Below, in pieces: positions 1-13,339 of a DNA stretch of 64,000 nt. The DNA lies in assembly GCA_003342895.1 (NCBI GenBank), contig PTFA01000337.1, positions 620,001 through 684,000 on the forward strand, given 5' to 3'. The position numbers were made by a program, and so were the translations under genes. The number at the start of each line of letters is the position of its first letter. Position 1 is the stretch's first letter. The stretch is from Casuarius casuarius (Eukaryota > Chordata > Aves > Casuariiformes > Casuariidae). Below the pieces are notes generated by a model. That model had not been told where the DNA came from. It ran no database searches and saw only the letters and a program-made list of their open reading frames with translations.

Positions 1-3000
1 TACAAGGATGACCTGTTGCATGTACCTTCACTGCAAACACTATTAATAATCAAACAGTGTTTGGGTCTGAATAGCTCAAAGCAAAAGTGAAATAAAGGCA
101 AGTGATAGAAAGGAAAATCGTTAATATTGATTACTAAAGTGGCAATTTAATCAGTACATTACAGCTAATACAGCTGGAAAATTACATAGCTGGAATGAAA
201 AACCTTATGGAAATCTTTCTTGACTTTTCTATAGTTATGGAGGTAAGAGATTCTTTTTCATAACATTATACATAGTCTACCAGTGTTTTCTTCCTGCTGT
301 CCCAAACAAAATGAGAGAGTTCAGAGAAATGTAACTCTTCAATTCTCTAAAAAATCCTTAAAACTGTTGCTGACTTTCTTCTGCCTTAAACCAAATTAAA
401 GCAAAGAAGCTGGAAGAGAAACCTGACTATGAAGGAAAGGTTCAAAGGGCAGTTTCTGCTTTTGGCAGTGTGATTCCAAATTAAGATCACTACCAGTGAT
501 AGTAATGATAGCAATGATAGTATTGTGGAGTTTAACATGGTAGACTTACACAAATCACTTGGGTATCGGAGCATCTTTCGAACTCTGTAACTGACACTTT
601 TGCGTGTCAGGTTTTTGTTTCTTTTTTGCATAAAATAGAATGTGTGTGGAAAATCAATTTCTGAGAAAACACGAAATGACTTGGCCAAAGCTGAAAGGAA
701 GACATTATTTCAGATAGACTTAAAAGTTTATCCTATCACTGAAAAACTAAAACAGGATGCCCCTTTTCATCTACATTACAAAGATATATTTTCCCTTGAT
801 CCAGTNTTTTGACTTTTATTTCCAGAATGCTTTCAGTTTATTCTTTTAATAAAACAGTTACGCTATACGAGGAGACAAGGATCTCTGTAATTGAACATTT
901 TTAGTTATGTTCCTGATTTCAAAAACTGTGTGTTACACTAACAAAGAAGGCTAAGTTGAAGCTTCATTCGGTTTAGTTTTCATACCCACGGCAGATACTT
1001 AGTTTTTATTACAATCCATTGAATGTCTCTCACCTAACGAATAGCCTACCCTGAGCTTTCTGAGCCTTTTGTCTACCCTAATTGCTACATCTATTCCATG
1101 TGGGAATTCTCTTGGAGCACCCTGATGGGTGCTTTGCCCTACAAAGGAAAAAATAGACGAGAGGCACCAGATTTGGACCTGGACACTGGAAGAAAGAATC
1201 TTTTGGGCAATACAGGATTTGATCCCCAGTGAAAAAGCCAAAGGTCCATTAGGAAGATTACTGTGCCTGCTGGCACCTCTGACCCACACGAGTCACAGGA
1301 ACATCTTTGCTTTCAAAGCCAATTGAAACAGGTGTTTTCTGCAGTAGAGATAGAGGAATGGCTTGNCAGTGTCCTGGCTGCTGGGTGGGAGTTACCACAT
1401 TGTTCTCAGCAGGGTTGACATTNGCAGTGCAGCTGAGGCTGGGGAGAGCAGGACTACCCTGTGCACCGGGGACATGAGGAACAATGTTTGCTTCACCGTT
1501 GGTGCCATCTACCTCTCCCTGCCNCTGTGCTGGCCCCACGTGTTTCCTCTGTGTTGTGCTCTGAGGAGTGAGAGGAGGGATGGGAACTGACGTGAGTGCA
1601 AGACTCCCCTTAGCTGNCAGCTCCGCCCTTCCCAGCAAGTCTGCAGCTGAACCTGGAGGCGCAAAGGACAAAGCTTATTTCCATAAGCTGTGACAGGGTG
1701 TATCTCTGCTCTCAGCCTGACCACCTGTACAATCTTGTGTTGATTTAAAGGGACACAGGACTAATTTCCAAGCACCAGGCCACAGTCATGGAAACTGTAG
1801 CCCCGCTGGAAGCAAATGGTCTCTCTGAATGTTGCTCCCTCTCAGGACTGGCNCATCAGGATGCAGTTCACAAAGCATGCTTCACAGGGATTCCCTAAAC
1901 CATCTATCAGCAAGATGTTCTATGCTTCTTGAAAGAGAGCTGGGTCAGTAGTTTTGAGGATTCAAGCTTGGACTTTGGTGTCTCAGCATGACTTCATCCC
2001 ACACAGTCACCTGAAAGCTTTTGCGGCTCTGGCTCGGTGAGCATTCTCCTGGAAGTGTGCTGGAAGGCTCCGATGGCAGCACACTGTCTGCACAGCAGTT
2101 TCTTATCCCAGGAGAAAATCCCAAAGCTATGTATCTCATCTGTTATTCTTAAAGCCCCTGCCAGGTATTGTTATTTCCACATGTAAGCATTACAAGGGGA
2201 GTAAAATAAGGTCAGAAATACCTGTTATAGCTTTGCTTCAAATAAGGACTTTTAAAACTAATGTGACATTTAGTAAATGATTATAACTTTTTTTAACACA
2301 ACTTTACCACAAATGATCCTTATCTGTCATGTTTTTATTGAAGAACATTTACCCTGACTGACAGTCATATGAATGTTATTGCAAACAGATGTCATTGTGA
2401 TTTTAGAACAGCTCAGACTACAGAAATAATTTAGGCTTACTCTTGAAAATTCCCTGTGGACAGCAGACCGACATTTTATCTCTTTGGCAGTTATCTCCTT
2501 GTGCATTAGAATGAGAAATCTGTGTTGCCAATTATATAGTTTAATAATGTTTGTCAAGATCTACTTATGAGGAACTGTGCAATAAAACTCATTTTAATTT
2601 TGTTTTGAAAAGTTCTAGTGTGAAAACTGGGTCAAAATCCCTTTATTATGATCCATATTGGCACAGAGGTCACTGACTGACCACCGTATTTTGTGGATAT
2701 AGCCGTGCCACCAAATGAATACCAAGTAGGCCTGTGGGTAGCAACAGGGAGGACAGACTTGGCCCAGGAAAAGCTCAAGAAATGAGGACCTGTCCTTTTT
2801 GGTTCAGATGCAGGGGGACTTCTGGGTCCCACCTATCTGGAGAAGAGTAAAAACTGCCAAGCAGGGATGATACGACGTTGGGACAGCTGATGCCGATGGC
2901 AAGACACAAGGTTTGCTGGGGGGATTTAATGGACTAAGCATACACAGAGTCCTACTGCTACCTGTCACACTTACCCCTGTTCAAAATACTTCTCCTTTGC

Positions 3001-5110
3001 TGTGTCAGGCTATGACAAGGCTATTTTATGTCAGCATCCTGGGTGAGTTTGCCATATAATGTATAACGGAGCAGTTCTATCCTGATGCTTGCTTCATATG
3101 AGACAAGTCATTGTCAGGTCCCTGGCAAAGCTCCTATTCATTTCAAGATTTGCTCAAGGGTACATTGCCTCCCTTCCCTACCTTCCCCCTTAAAAAAAGA
3201 AAAAAGAATCAGGAAGCCAGGCCTATCAAGATTGGAGCCTTACTGGTGGTTGAGGGATCAAAGATGCTCTGCACCTGCTGTGCACAACATCTGCACAGCT
3301 GCGATCGATGGCAGTTTTAACCAGCGCCATCAATGAAAACTGGACCACATACATTTCGATGCAATATTTAACTAAACTGTGTAACTTATTTTGAAGGACA
3401 TGTGAAATATAATCTCAAATTTCTTCAGTGTTTTGCATAACATGAAAAATGCAGAAAAAAGGGAAAATAGCTTTAATTAGTAGTATCGATAGTATATCCA
3501 GAAGTGCTAGAGAATAAGGGTCTTTTTTCTTATCTATTATTGAACAGGAAAAATATCACAAAAAAANCCCCATGTGCACAATAGTTTATCCAGAATTCCT
3601 CCAGTGACTGTTGGGAGGACCTATAGTATATCAGAAATTGGTAAAGTAGGGGTGGAAAAATCTTACTAGTTTAAGAAATTTTCTGTACTGTGTGTTAGCT
3701 GGCCACAGATGATTAAAAAATTATTTTAGTAGTTGTCAAGAGCAGTAGGAGGATTGAATGCCTTCCTATAATAATTTTACTACTCACCGCTTAAAACAGC
3801 TGAAGTCTCTGTAATTGAATGTAGTGGGAGTGATTTAGCACAGGACTAGACAAAACTTTCCGAGAGATTAGAGATATNCTTGTTTTGGAAAACTTCAATA
3901 TCTTGGCATTATGCTATCTCTTGACACAAATTTCCAATAACAGTGGAAGAAATTTAGTGATCACAGAAATTTTCTGAAGGAAAGGGAACTGTCAGTGGCT
4001 GCTCACTTCCAGGGAGTCCCAGAACCATTTGAATCCCTTTCTGTTCCTAACAATAGCTGACAGAAATGACACTTTTGTTGTGCATCTGGGAAGGTAACAG
4101 TATGCCTAGAAACTCTGAGGTGGATGGCTCACTGTGCTGGGTGGGTAATTGCTACTTGAAGGATTTGGCTGCCTAAAGAGGCATGAAAGATTAATTTGTC
4201 TGAGGTAGTCCAGTAGGGTAGTTTCTGAACCAGCAGTAAAGTTAAGGAGAACAAATTTTCCCTGTTGAGCTCCTCAGAGCCCAAAAAGAGCTGCCCCTCA
4301 GNGAGGCATTATAGATGGGGTGAGGATCCCAGGCGGACAAGTCTGAAGGTCCCATGCTGCCCCTACACCAGACCTACTTGAATGTCCTCTGTGCCAAGTT
4401 CCTGAACTGAACTTTGAGGAGGAAAAAAACTATGGTCCCAAAATATGGTTCCATTCCAAGAAGGCAGAATTTCTGTGAAACACCCATTGCCGTATTTTTC
4501 CACCAATTTAATCCTTGGTTACAAAAAGTTGTGAGATGTTGCACTCAACTGCATTTTTGCTTGGATGTTTTTCAATGGAGTAGCAATTCCCTTTGACACT
4601 TTTTCCAGGTATGATAGAGATCTAATTTTTTTAATACTTTATTTTCCTTCCTGATAACACCATTAATTTTGCAGANTCAGCTGGACTGGATAAAAGCCTG
4701 ATGCAAATAATTTACAGACAGCTGANAAAGCATATTTAAATGTTTTCCTCTACCTCTTCACAATTAGTATCTGTTTTTTTTTTTTTTTTAATAAAAGTTT
4801 CTTAATGGAAGTTCGAGCATGTACAGCCAATATTACTCATACTGTTTCTGCATGCCAGTTTCAAATAAGAATATCTGCCCTAATTATGAATTGCAGAGCT
4901 AAAGTTAAGATCTACGTAATGCCGCATGTATGGTTTACTCTCTAAAAAACATAATCCAAAAGAAATATTTTTCTTCTTTAGCCAATAGATTGATGATTAA
5001 AGTGTTGACCTGATTTTCTAGAGACTCAGGTAGAAAACCTCTCTTTCTGTAAAACAACTGGAACCTATACCACAGAAACATTTCCTAATCTATAAGTTAA
5101 AGGATAGTAA
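1..5110. other. Intergenic, no recognised gene
   Basis: AT-rich single-copy-looking DNA with a moderately GC-rich stretch at about 1.1-2.1 kb. Only short, overlapping open frames on both strands, none resembling a known protein. A T run lies at about 4775-4788. No RNA gene is recognised. Confidence 0.6.
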
Positions 5111-5934
5111 AAGACAGGTCTTTGGATACCGTTTCAGGCACATGAACTACAAGAAGGTGTTTGGGAGTAGTCTGCAAGAATTCACAAAGGTGAAATTGTG
5201 CTTAGCTAACCTGATAGCCTTCTATGATAAAATGACCACCTGGCAGATGAGGGGAGAGTGGTAGACATTGCTTATCTCAGTTTTAGTAAGGCTTTTGATA
5301 CCATCTCCCATAACATCCTCATAGACAAGTTGATGAAGTATGGGCTAGATGAGTGGTCATTAAGCTGGATTGAAAAATGGCTGAGCGGCCAGGCTCTGAG
5401 GGTTGTGATGAGTGGCACAAAGTCCAGCTATAGACCAGTCACTAGTGGTGTTCCTGAGGGGTCAGATAATGAGACCAATACTGACAAACTTCTTCCTTAT
5501 CGACCTGGATGATGGGACCCAGTGCACCTTCAGCAGGTCTGCGGCTGACACAAAACTGGGAGGAGTGGCTGGTACACCAGATGACTGTGCTGCCTATCAG
5601 AAGGACCTTGACAGGCTGGAGAAATGGGCAGAGAGGAACATCATGAAGTTCAACAAAAGGAAGTGCAAAGTCTTGCATCAAGGGAGGAATAACCCCATGC
5701 ACCAATACAAGCTGGGGGCCGACCAGATGGAGGCCATCTTTGCAGAGAAGGACCTGGGAGTCCTGGTGGACAACAAGTTGACCATAAGCCAGCAGTGTGC
5801 CTTTCTGGCAGAGAAGGCCAGTGGTATCCTGGGCTGCATTAGGCAGAGTGTTACCAGATGGTTGAGGGAGGTGATCCATCCCCTCTACTCAGCCCTGGTG
5901 AGTTCTAGGCTCACTAATGCAAGAAAGACATGGG
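5110..5934 (+). mobile_element. CR1 LINE fragment, reverse-transcriptase region (5' part of a split copy)
   Basis: Translation shows the CR1 ORF2 reverse-transcriptase region: SFSKAFDTISHNILIDKLMKYGLDEW, then SGVPEGS, then after a frameshift near 5470 an LDDGTQCTFSRSAADTKLGG block and KKRKCKVLHQGRNNPMHQY-like sequence, ending ILGCIRQSV...PLYSALV. The catalytic FADD box reads AAD here. The copy is broken by frameshifts and by a deletion after the PLYSALV block. The 5' edge is approximate. The same CR1 copy resumes at 6669, after an LTR insertion. Confidence 0.9.
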
Positions 5935-6668
5935 TGTGAAGGAAGTTATTGAACTGAAACTGTCTAGAGGTAGCCGCTTAGCACAACTTCTATAAAACTT
6001 GCTTAGCATGAGGAGCTAAATTTGCTGAAGCCTTAGGCTGCACTCAGATAACATGAGGAACTTTCACCTTGTTCAATAAGAAAGGGCCCTGGAGCTGATT
6101 CAAGCTGGGAAGATGAGGAAGTTACAAGCAGTCTGCATTCCTGTGTCTCACACTCCNAAAGGGAGGATGTCACGATTGCAATAAGGCCTGTGAAGGGCAT
6201 CAGGGCCTTGAGGGACAAAGTCTACCCTCACTGATGAGGCAGTGTTAATTGTTATGGTCTGGAATTGCCTCCTCCTCATCAGGACCCTGAGAGACAATGG
6301 TGGGACCCAANAAGGAACGAAGGCACATCCGTCAGCAGAAACCGCAACANTAAAGATAAGGAAAGAAACAACCTGCCTAGGGACAACGATGAGACTCAAT
6401 AAGGAGTAGGAGACCCCAGACCTGAGTATTACTATTGGTCTGAACTACCGGGTGATGGGTGGAGAACTTAGATTGAAAAGTTATAATTGCCCAGGGATTT
6501 CTTTTTTTGGGGTCCCTCTTTGGAGGCACCCAGCTCGAGCTGTAATTACTGCATGCGCATCATTAAAATTTATTTATTTAATTTGCTTTGATTTGGGTCC
6601 AAACTTTTCAGCAGGAACCTAGGGTCAGACCCTGTTATGCTGGCTGGCAAGCCTAACCTTCCATAACA
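5935..6668 (+). mobile_element. Solo LTR (734 bp) inserted in CR1
   Basis: It begins TGTGAAGGAAG and ends CCTTCCATAACA, which form an imperfect terminal inverted repeat with TG...CA ends. It is flanked by an exact 5-bp duplication ATGGG (5930-5934 and 6669-6673). The flanking CR1 reading ...agACATGG... is rejoined exactly when the LTR and one ATGGG are removed. A plus-strand ATTAAA at 6562-6567 lies about 100 bp from the 3' end and a weak TATAAT is at about 6482, so orientation is tentatively plus. No internal retroviral genes are present. A 5-bp duplication fits the ERVL class (family knowledge); the class assignment is inference. Confidence 0.85.
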
Positions 6669-7131
6669 ATGGGCATACTGAAATGAGTCCAGAAAAGGAC
6701 CACAGAGATGATGAAGGGACTGGAGCACCTCTCATATGGGGAAAGGCTGAGAGAGCTGCNACTCTTCAGCCTGGAAAAGAGAAGAATAAGGGGAGATCTT
6801 ATCAATATATATAAATATCTGAAGGGAGGGTGTATAGAATGGCCAGACTCTTTTCAGTGATGCCCAGTGACAGGACAAGAGGCAACAGGCACAAACTGAA
6901 ATACAGGAAATTCTTCCTGAATACAAGAAGAAACTTTTTTACTGTAAGCGTAACAGAGCCCTGGAATAGGTTGCTCAGAGAGGTGGGGTGTCTGTCCTTG
7001 GAGATATTCAAAAGCCATCTGGACATGTTCCTGCATTGGTAATCTGCTGTAGGTGACCTGCTTGAGCAGGGGGCTTGGACGAGATGATTTCCAGAACTCC
7101 TTTCTAGCCTCAACCATTCTCCAATTCTGTC
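6669..7131 (+). mobile_element. CR1 LINE fragment, 3' end (continuation of the split copy)
   Basis: It carries the conserved 3' part of CR1: [41 protein letters not shown], then the typical ...gtgacctgcttgagcaggg...ttggacgagatgattt block, ending in an ATTCTccAATTCTGT tail at about 7116-7131. Together with 5110-5934 it forms one 5'-truncated plus-strand copy. Confidence 0.92.
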
Positions 7132-10100
7132 TTTCTAATCACTACCTACAAAGTTCTTCAACTTTTTAAACACATTTACATATTCATTGAGGAACCAGAT
7201 AAGAAATANAGCCCTCCTTCCTGCTAAGAGAATGCCCTGACAGTTGGGTTTCAGACCTGTGGGAGAAGGATAGGGCCCTCCCCTACACAGTCTGTAGCCT
7301 GGCGCTTAGCATATGAGAGTTTATGAGAGAAACAAAGAACCTCCCGTAAAGGACCTGTGGATCTCCTGCAATGTACGTGAACCTGGACCATTAGAAAAAT
7401 ACCATCTGTCCTGGCTTGCCTCTTCTGTGGGAGATTCTTAATTATTTTTAAGCACTGATCAATGTGATGCAGCTGACTCCCAGACAGTGCTNACATCTGT
7501 GGGTCTCAGGAATCTCTCCCTTAGGTGTGGAGTTGGATAAGTGATTTCTCTGAGAGTCATGGCATTCTCCTCTACATATGTCTTTTTAACTATCAGTTGG
7601 TTGCTCAGATGGCTGGCATTCATCCGTTCATCATGAGCCTGTGGGATCATAAGCTAGTTTGAATTTCTGTAGGTGGCAGGTTGCCGTGGAGGTTAGCTAT
7701 TGCAGCAATGAGCCCAAGACCTCACCATGAATATGCCTCTTAAGCAGAATCAGGAACATATGTAAACTTCCAACAATAACTTGTGAAAGAACCAAAAACA
7801 GAAATTGAGAGTAANTCTGTTATTTGCTCTCCCCACATATCTGTACTTCCATCACCCCTCTCACTGTGTAATTAAAATTTTGTTAGCCTATTTTTGTGAC
7901 AGCTAGAAATAACTTAATTTGAGAACTAGGGAGATGAAAAAGGTGAGTCATATTTCTAAGGGAAGTTGTAAAGCCTTGTGCTTTGGATGACTATTATCAA
8001 ATCTATTATAAACTATGTGATAAACTGTTATAAAATCTAGATGGAATAACTGTCTTTTGAGAATGAAATTTAATTAAGTGCTTGGAGACAATTTGAACTA
8101 GCAGAGCTTAAAGTGAAATTGAAAACAATTATGAAATGCTCACATACAGTTTGAGACAAATTGAAAAGAGAAAATTTAATTGATAAAAAGTAAGTCAAAA
8201 GTATGTCTTGGGATATGGGTGATATTGTCTTTAAATAAAAACCAAAGGTACTTAGAGCCTTCCAAGGAGGAAGAGAATTCACGTAGCATCCACTGTCTCA
8301 GAGCTATCTTACCTTTTTTTACCAAAAAGGTAAGTAAGTTCCTGAGATATAGTTCAGTAGCTGAAATATAACAGCCATGTATTCTTTAAACTGAAAATAT
8401 TTTGGGATGGCTTAAGCCAGGTCTTTTTGGTGAATATTGACCCAATGCTTCTTTTGCATAGCATTTTTGGGGTTTTCCACTTGAAATGCCTTGAAGGAGT
8501 GGGATCTTCCAGAAGGGGGCTGATTTTAGAGAGTTCTGAAAACCAAGCCATTTCAGGGCCTTGCATATCCTCATGCCAAATCAGCTACCACTTCTCACAG
8601 TGCTGACCTCCTATCAGAACTTTCTCTTTTTCTCTCTCCTTAGTGTGGAAACATTCAAAAATTAATTCTGGGAACAGTACTGCTTCTCTCTTCAACTATG
8701 CCAAGACGGAGTCAGTCTGGGCTGCAATCCCAGGGAGAAAAGACATGGGGTAAACACAACTGTAGAGTAAATATGCCTCTGAAGACTAGCTCAAGAGGAA
8801 GAGTGGTCATGAGTTTGTTAGAATTTAGCTCCACATTCCTACATCTAAAGTAGTACAGACATTGGAATTCTAGTCAGCAAAATTAAAACGGCTATTCAGA
8901 TCACCCTGAGGTAAACAACCAACACCTAGCTGTCTGAAGAACTCTTTAGATTACAGTGATAACTTGCAATTTGATTGTCTAAACATGAGTGTCTTTCTTC
9001 ACTTAAGATGCCACAGAATATCTTGCCTCGCCTGCAGCATTTGTTCCAGAAGGTCTCAGATCTCCTATAACTCTTTGTGTCATATCTGTCAGTTCTGTAG
9101 GGATACCCTAGGATACCCCGGATACCCAAGAGCATCTCAGACAACATTAAATCTTGTTATTAGGCAAATGAACCAAGTCCTAGAAGTTCACTGACATAAC
9201 AGCAGTTTAAAACTTAGCGCATGTGTGATATGTGGGTTTTGATTTCTTAATCTTAAACTGAACCCCATCCATTGATGGGTTTACTCAGATGGCTAAATGT
9301 AGGTGTCCAATAACATGTGATAGCCCTTATGGTATCTGAGACATGCACATGAGTCTATAAGCTATGAGCTATGACAGAAGATCTCTGAGAGAACAGTCCC
9401 TGTCCCATGTGGCAGCTGGAGGCCAAGGGTGACACCCTGGCATATCTTGCAGTTGAATCCTGCACTAGAGAGTTGAATTGAACACTGTTAATGCTTTCAG
9501 GATTACATTAACTTATTTCAGCATCAGGAGACGAATGACATCAATAAAGTCTTTTCTGAAGAAGTGACAATACGAATGCAAGGACAATGTTGCCATGATT
9601 GTGGTTGTAAGAGCCCTGAGTGCACCTTCCAGCCTCAGGTTTGTCTGCCTGTGCTCATGACCAGCTTAGAGCCAACTCTGCCAAGGGCTGTCTCTTTTTT
9701 CCTTCAGGAGACCTTGGGGAGAAGCTCCAAAGAGTGCTGCAGGAAGGTGGCAGCCAGGGCTGACCCCTGCCATGGGGGAGTTGCTTGCAGCTAAGGCTTT
9801 GCAGTTTGGACCCTGCCTGATCCACAGCTCCTTCTGTGTCGCAGCTGTGCCTGTGTCTGCCCATGGACACCACTGATCCAAACACTGATGTGACCTGATT
9901 TCCTGGCTTGACCTTGGCCCATNCCCCTGGCAGTGCCCAATGCCCAGGGCTGGGGCTGCCCCAGCTGCCGCTGGTGCCCTGCTGCCTCATGAGNGGTGGG
10001 ATGGGCTCTGGTGCTGAGGCAAAGCCCTGCCACCACCGGGAGCTTCCACAAATCCTGGTGCCTGGCTTCCAGGGAGTCCCCGGCCCTCATGTGACCCTGA

Positions 10101-12542
10101 GGGGTCAAAGGATGCATACAGATGCTGACTGTGCACGTGTTTCTTTTCTCCATTGTGGAGACTTCAAGAGCATTATACATTTGTATACCATTACAGCTGT
10201 ATCTGTATGTGACAACTTATTCCAAAATTGCTAACTTCCCTATACTGCTGCAAGAAACTCACTGCAGAATGGAGTGAATTATTGCAAACACGGAAACATG
10301 CGCCAGATTATAAGCGAACAAATGATCAGACATGGAGACAGACAATTGACTGTTGTCACCCATTCAGTCAACAGCAGCTTAGCAGTGGCAGCAGAGGCCT
10401 TCTTAATCAAAAAATATCATGCATCTAACTTTACATGAATGGGTTGAAAAACTAGCACATCTACAGAATCATATGATCATATCATGTCTCAAATCATTGT
10501 CCAGAATAACTCCAGATGACATCAACACCAAGACATAGTGCTGCAACACAAAGACAGGAGTAACAAAGTAACAAAGGAGGCAGGAAGAATGATCCTGTTT
10601 GGTATATGGGAGAGAGGACTGTGACTGGTTAATGCTGTCTCTTTCTGTTTTGAGGAGTTCTTCAGCAGAGAAAAAAGATGGAGGGTTATTTACAAGACAG
10701 GCTGTTGCAGCCATTGACTCAGACCCTTTCCTACTGGCAACTGAGGAAGAATGTGCAGCCAGCATTAAATCATCTGGCTGCTATTCTCTCCACTTGTTCT
10801 CCATCCAACATGTATTTGAAGCATCTTTTTAGCAGAGCTGGCACCATGACTTCCATTGGATGCCCTTCCACAACAGGGAAGGTTGTAGGGAGACAAGCCT
10901 TGAGACTCAGAAACTGGGCTGCAGCCAAGTCTCTTTACTAAAAAATACTTCTTCTGTTCCCTAGAGAGTGCCTGGACATGCTGCTGACAGTCCATATCCT
11001 TTTTCTGGGATTCAGTGGCCCACTCAATGCTCTTCTAGTATTATAACACAATCCTGAGCACCTTTTTCTAACATTTCATGGAAAAGAGTTGAAGAGGNGA
11101 CCTGCTCCTCTGTGACCATCTGTGCTTAGTTCCATTTTTCTATCTATGCATGATGTCGCTTGAGGATCTATCCTGCCATGTAAAGGAGCATGGGCTAGGA
11201 AACCAGTTTGACTCAGAACTGGGTACGGAAGAGTAGGGATAACAGTTTTTCATGGAAGCCCTCACAGACCTTCACCTTCACTGAGTGATTCTGAGCCCTT
11301 CCTCCACAGCTGGACCAGAAACCTGATCCCATATGAGATCCTTTCCACCTGGGGCCATTGGTGCAGTTAGCCATGCCTGGTTGCCTTGCCAGTACTGCCA
11401 AGGGCTTCCAGTTTGTGGAGAAGCATCTGGAGTAAAGACAGATCCTTCCACTCCTTCTTCTTTCCACTTTTGAGCATTCTTTTAGAAAAAATGCTGACAA
11501 CTTTTTTTTTCTCTCTTTTTGCTCTATAAGAACAGAAGAATAAATAGTTTAAATGACCGCAAAGCAGCTTCCTGTTTTCAATCAGTAACAGTCAAAATAT
11601 TTGATTTTGGTGGTGGTGGTGTTCCTTAGGTTATGTGATAAAAGGCTCATCCTCACCATCCCCACTGCAGACAAAGGAGCACAGAGGAACAATGCCAGGC
11701 AGAGGAACCCCAATAAACTAATTAACCTACTAACCCAAGAATCTAAGGCTCAGCNCCATGGGCCCAGGGCTGTCGCAGGAGAGCCCCAGCCCATGGGCTC
11801 CAGGGAGATCCGTCCAACGGGGTTCTCTGGGGCTTTCACAGGTGGGGGGCACTGCCAGGGTGCAGGACTCCTTATGGGATGCATCCCCTGGAATTGTGCA
11901 AGACTAATTATGGGATGTTTAGGGGGTGACCAAAGGCAAGGCAAGGGAAGGGTTAAGGTGGCTTGGGGAGGAATGAGCATGGGAAAATAGAGGGGAAAAG
12001 GAACAAAAATGGCCAGTTGCATGTAAACAGGTTGGTGGTCGGTGGACTTGTCTAGCCATGCCCTGCATCTGATCAGTGCAGTCTGCTCTGTCTTCTCATT
12101 AAACTCCATTTCTGACTATTTTTCTGGGTGAGGGGCTCTCTGTTCTCTGTATGTGTGAGTGGATGTTTGACTGCAGCAACTGAAATTATAAGGCAAGGAA
12201 CTGTATTCCTGAGTAAAAGAGGCGCTGTTTGTACCATTGCTTTTGCTAGGTGTCCTTCCAGAAAGCTGTGACTGAGGTCTTGAAGGAGGNCTGCCATGGG
12301 ATTCACTGAATCAATGTGCCACTTGGATGCTCTCCACACCTTTCCAGAGCTGTTCCCCTGAGTCACCTGCATTGGCTTATCCCCTGCCTGTGGACACTGC
12401 CAGNCCCATCTGGTCTCACCTGATTTGATGCACTACTCCGGCTGGCTTATTGTGGTCTCATTATCTCACCTGCCTATGTAAATCATCAGCTGATTTCAGT
12501 CATTATTTCAGTACCCTTTTGTCTGGCCCTGACAATCAGTGT
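7132..12542. other. Intergenic, no recognised gene
   Basis: Mostly AT-rich. It includes a GC-rich patch at about 9.60-10.12 kb (open in several frames, no recognisable protein) and another patch at about 11.65-12.30 kb described separately. No tRNA, rRNA or known coding exon is seen. Confidence 0.55.
11640..12330 (+). other. Weak LTR-like patch, boundaries unresolved
   Basis: A GC-rich block followed by an ATTAAA-type polyadenylation motif (about 12098) and a T/G-rich stretch resembles the U3-R-U5 composition of an LTR. I could not find matching terminal repeats or a target duplication, so it may simply be unique sequence. Confidence 0.25.
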
Positions 12543-13280
12543 TCACAGAATCACAGAATGGTTGCAAGGAACCTCTGGAGATCACCTAGTCCAACTGCCC
12601 TGCTCAAGCAGGGTCCTCTACAGCATGTTGCCCAGGACCCTGTCCAGGTGGCTTTTGAATATCTCTGAGGAAGGAGACTCCACAACCTCTCTGCGCAACC
12701 TGTTCCAGTGCTTAGTCACCCTCACAGTAAAGAAGCTTTTCCTCATGTTCAGATGGAATTTCCTGTGTTTCAGTTTGTGCCTGTTGCCTCTCATCCTAAT
12801 CCTGGGCACCACTGAGAAGAGTCTGGCCCCATCCTCTTGACACCCTCCCTTCAGATATTTATGCACGTAGAAAAGATCTCGCCTCAGCCTTCTCTTCTCC
12901 AGGCTGAAGAGTCGCAGCTCTCTCAGCCTTTCCTCATATGAGAGATGCTCCAGTCCCTTCATCATCTTAGCAGCCCTTCATTGTGCTTGCTCCAGNAGCT
13001 CCATATCTCTCTTGTACTGGGGAGCCCAGCACTGGACACAGTACTCCAGGTGTGGCCTCAGGAGGGCTGAGTAGAGGGGAAGGATCACCTCCCTCAACCT
13101 GCTGGCAACACTTCCTAATGCATCCCAGGATACCATTGGCCTTTTTGGCCATAAGGGCACATTGCTGGCTCGTGGTCAACTTNTTGTCCACCAGGACTCC
13201 CAAGTCCTTTTCCACAGAGCTGATGCCGAGTTGTTCCAGCTCAGTGAGTAGTCTGTGATCCACTGGCTCCTTGCACCTGG
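12543..13280 (-). mobile_element. CR1 LINE 3' fragment
   Basis: On the plus strand it starts TTCACAGAATCACAGAATGG, the reverse complement of the CR1 3' tail. It continues through the 3' portion: [24 protein letters not shown], then GILGCIRKC and [18 protein letters not shown] in reverse. It is 5'-truncated at about 13280, where a TG microsatellite starts. Several frames are broken, so it is an inactive copy. Confidence 0.93.
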
Positions 13281-13339
13281 TGTGTGTGTGTTTGTGTGTG
13301 TGTGTCTGCATGCATTTGTATGTGTGTTTGTGTTTTTGC
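13281..13339. repeat. TG/TTTG microsatellite
   Basis: An interrupted (TG)n tract directly abutting the truncated 5' edge of the CR1 copy. Confidence 0.85.

Noticed and set aside
2619..3360. Possible antisense LTR starting TGTGAAAACTGGG with an AATAAA on the minus strand
   Set aside because: No matching second terminus or target duplication could be found.
5442..5879. 145-codon minus-strand open frame
   Set aside because: It is the antisense shadow of CR1 reverse-transcriptase sequence.
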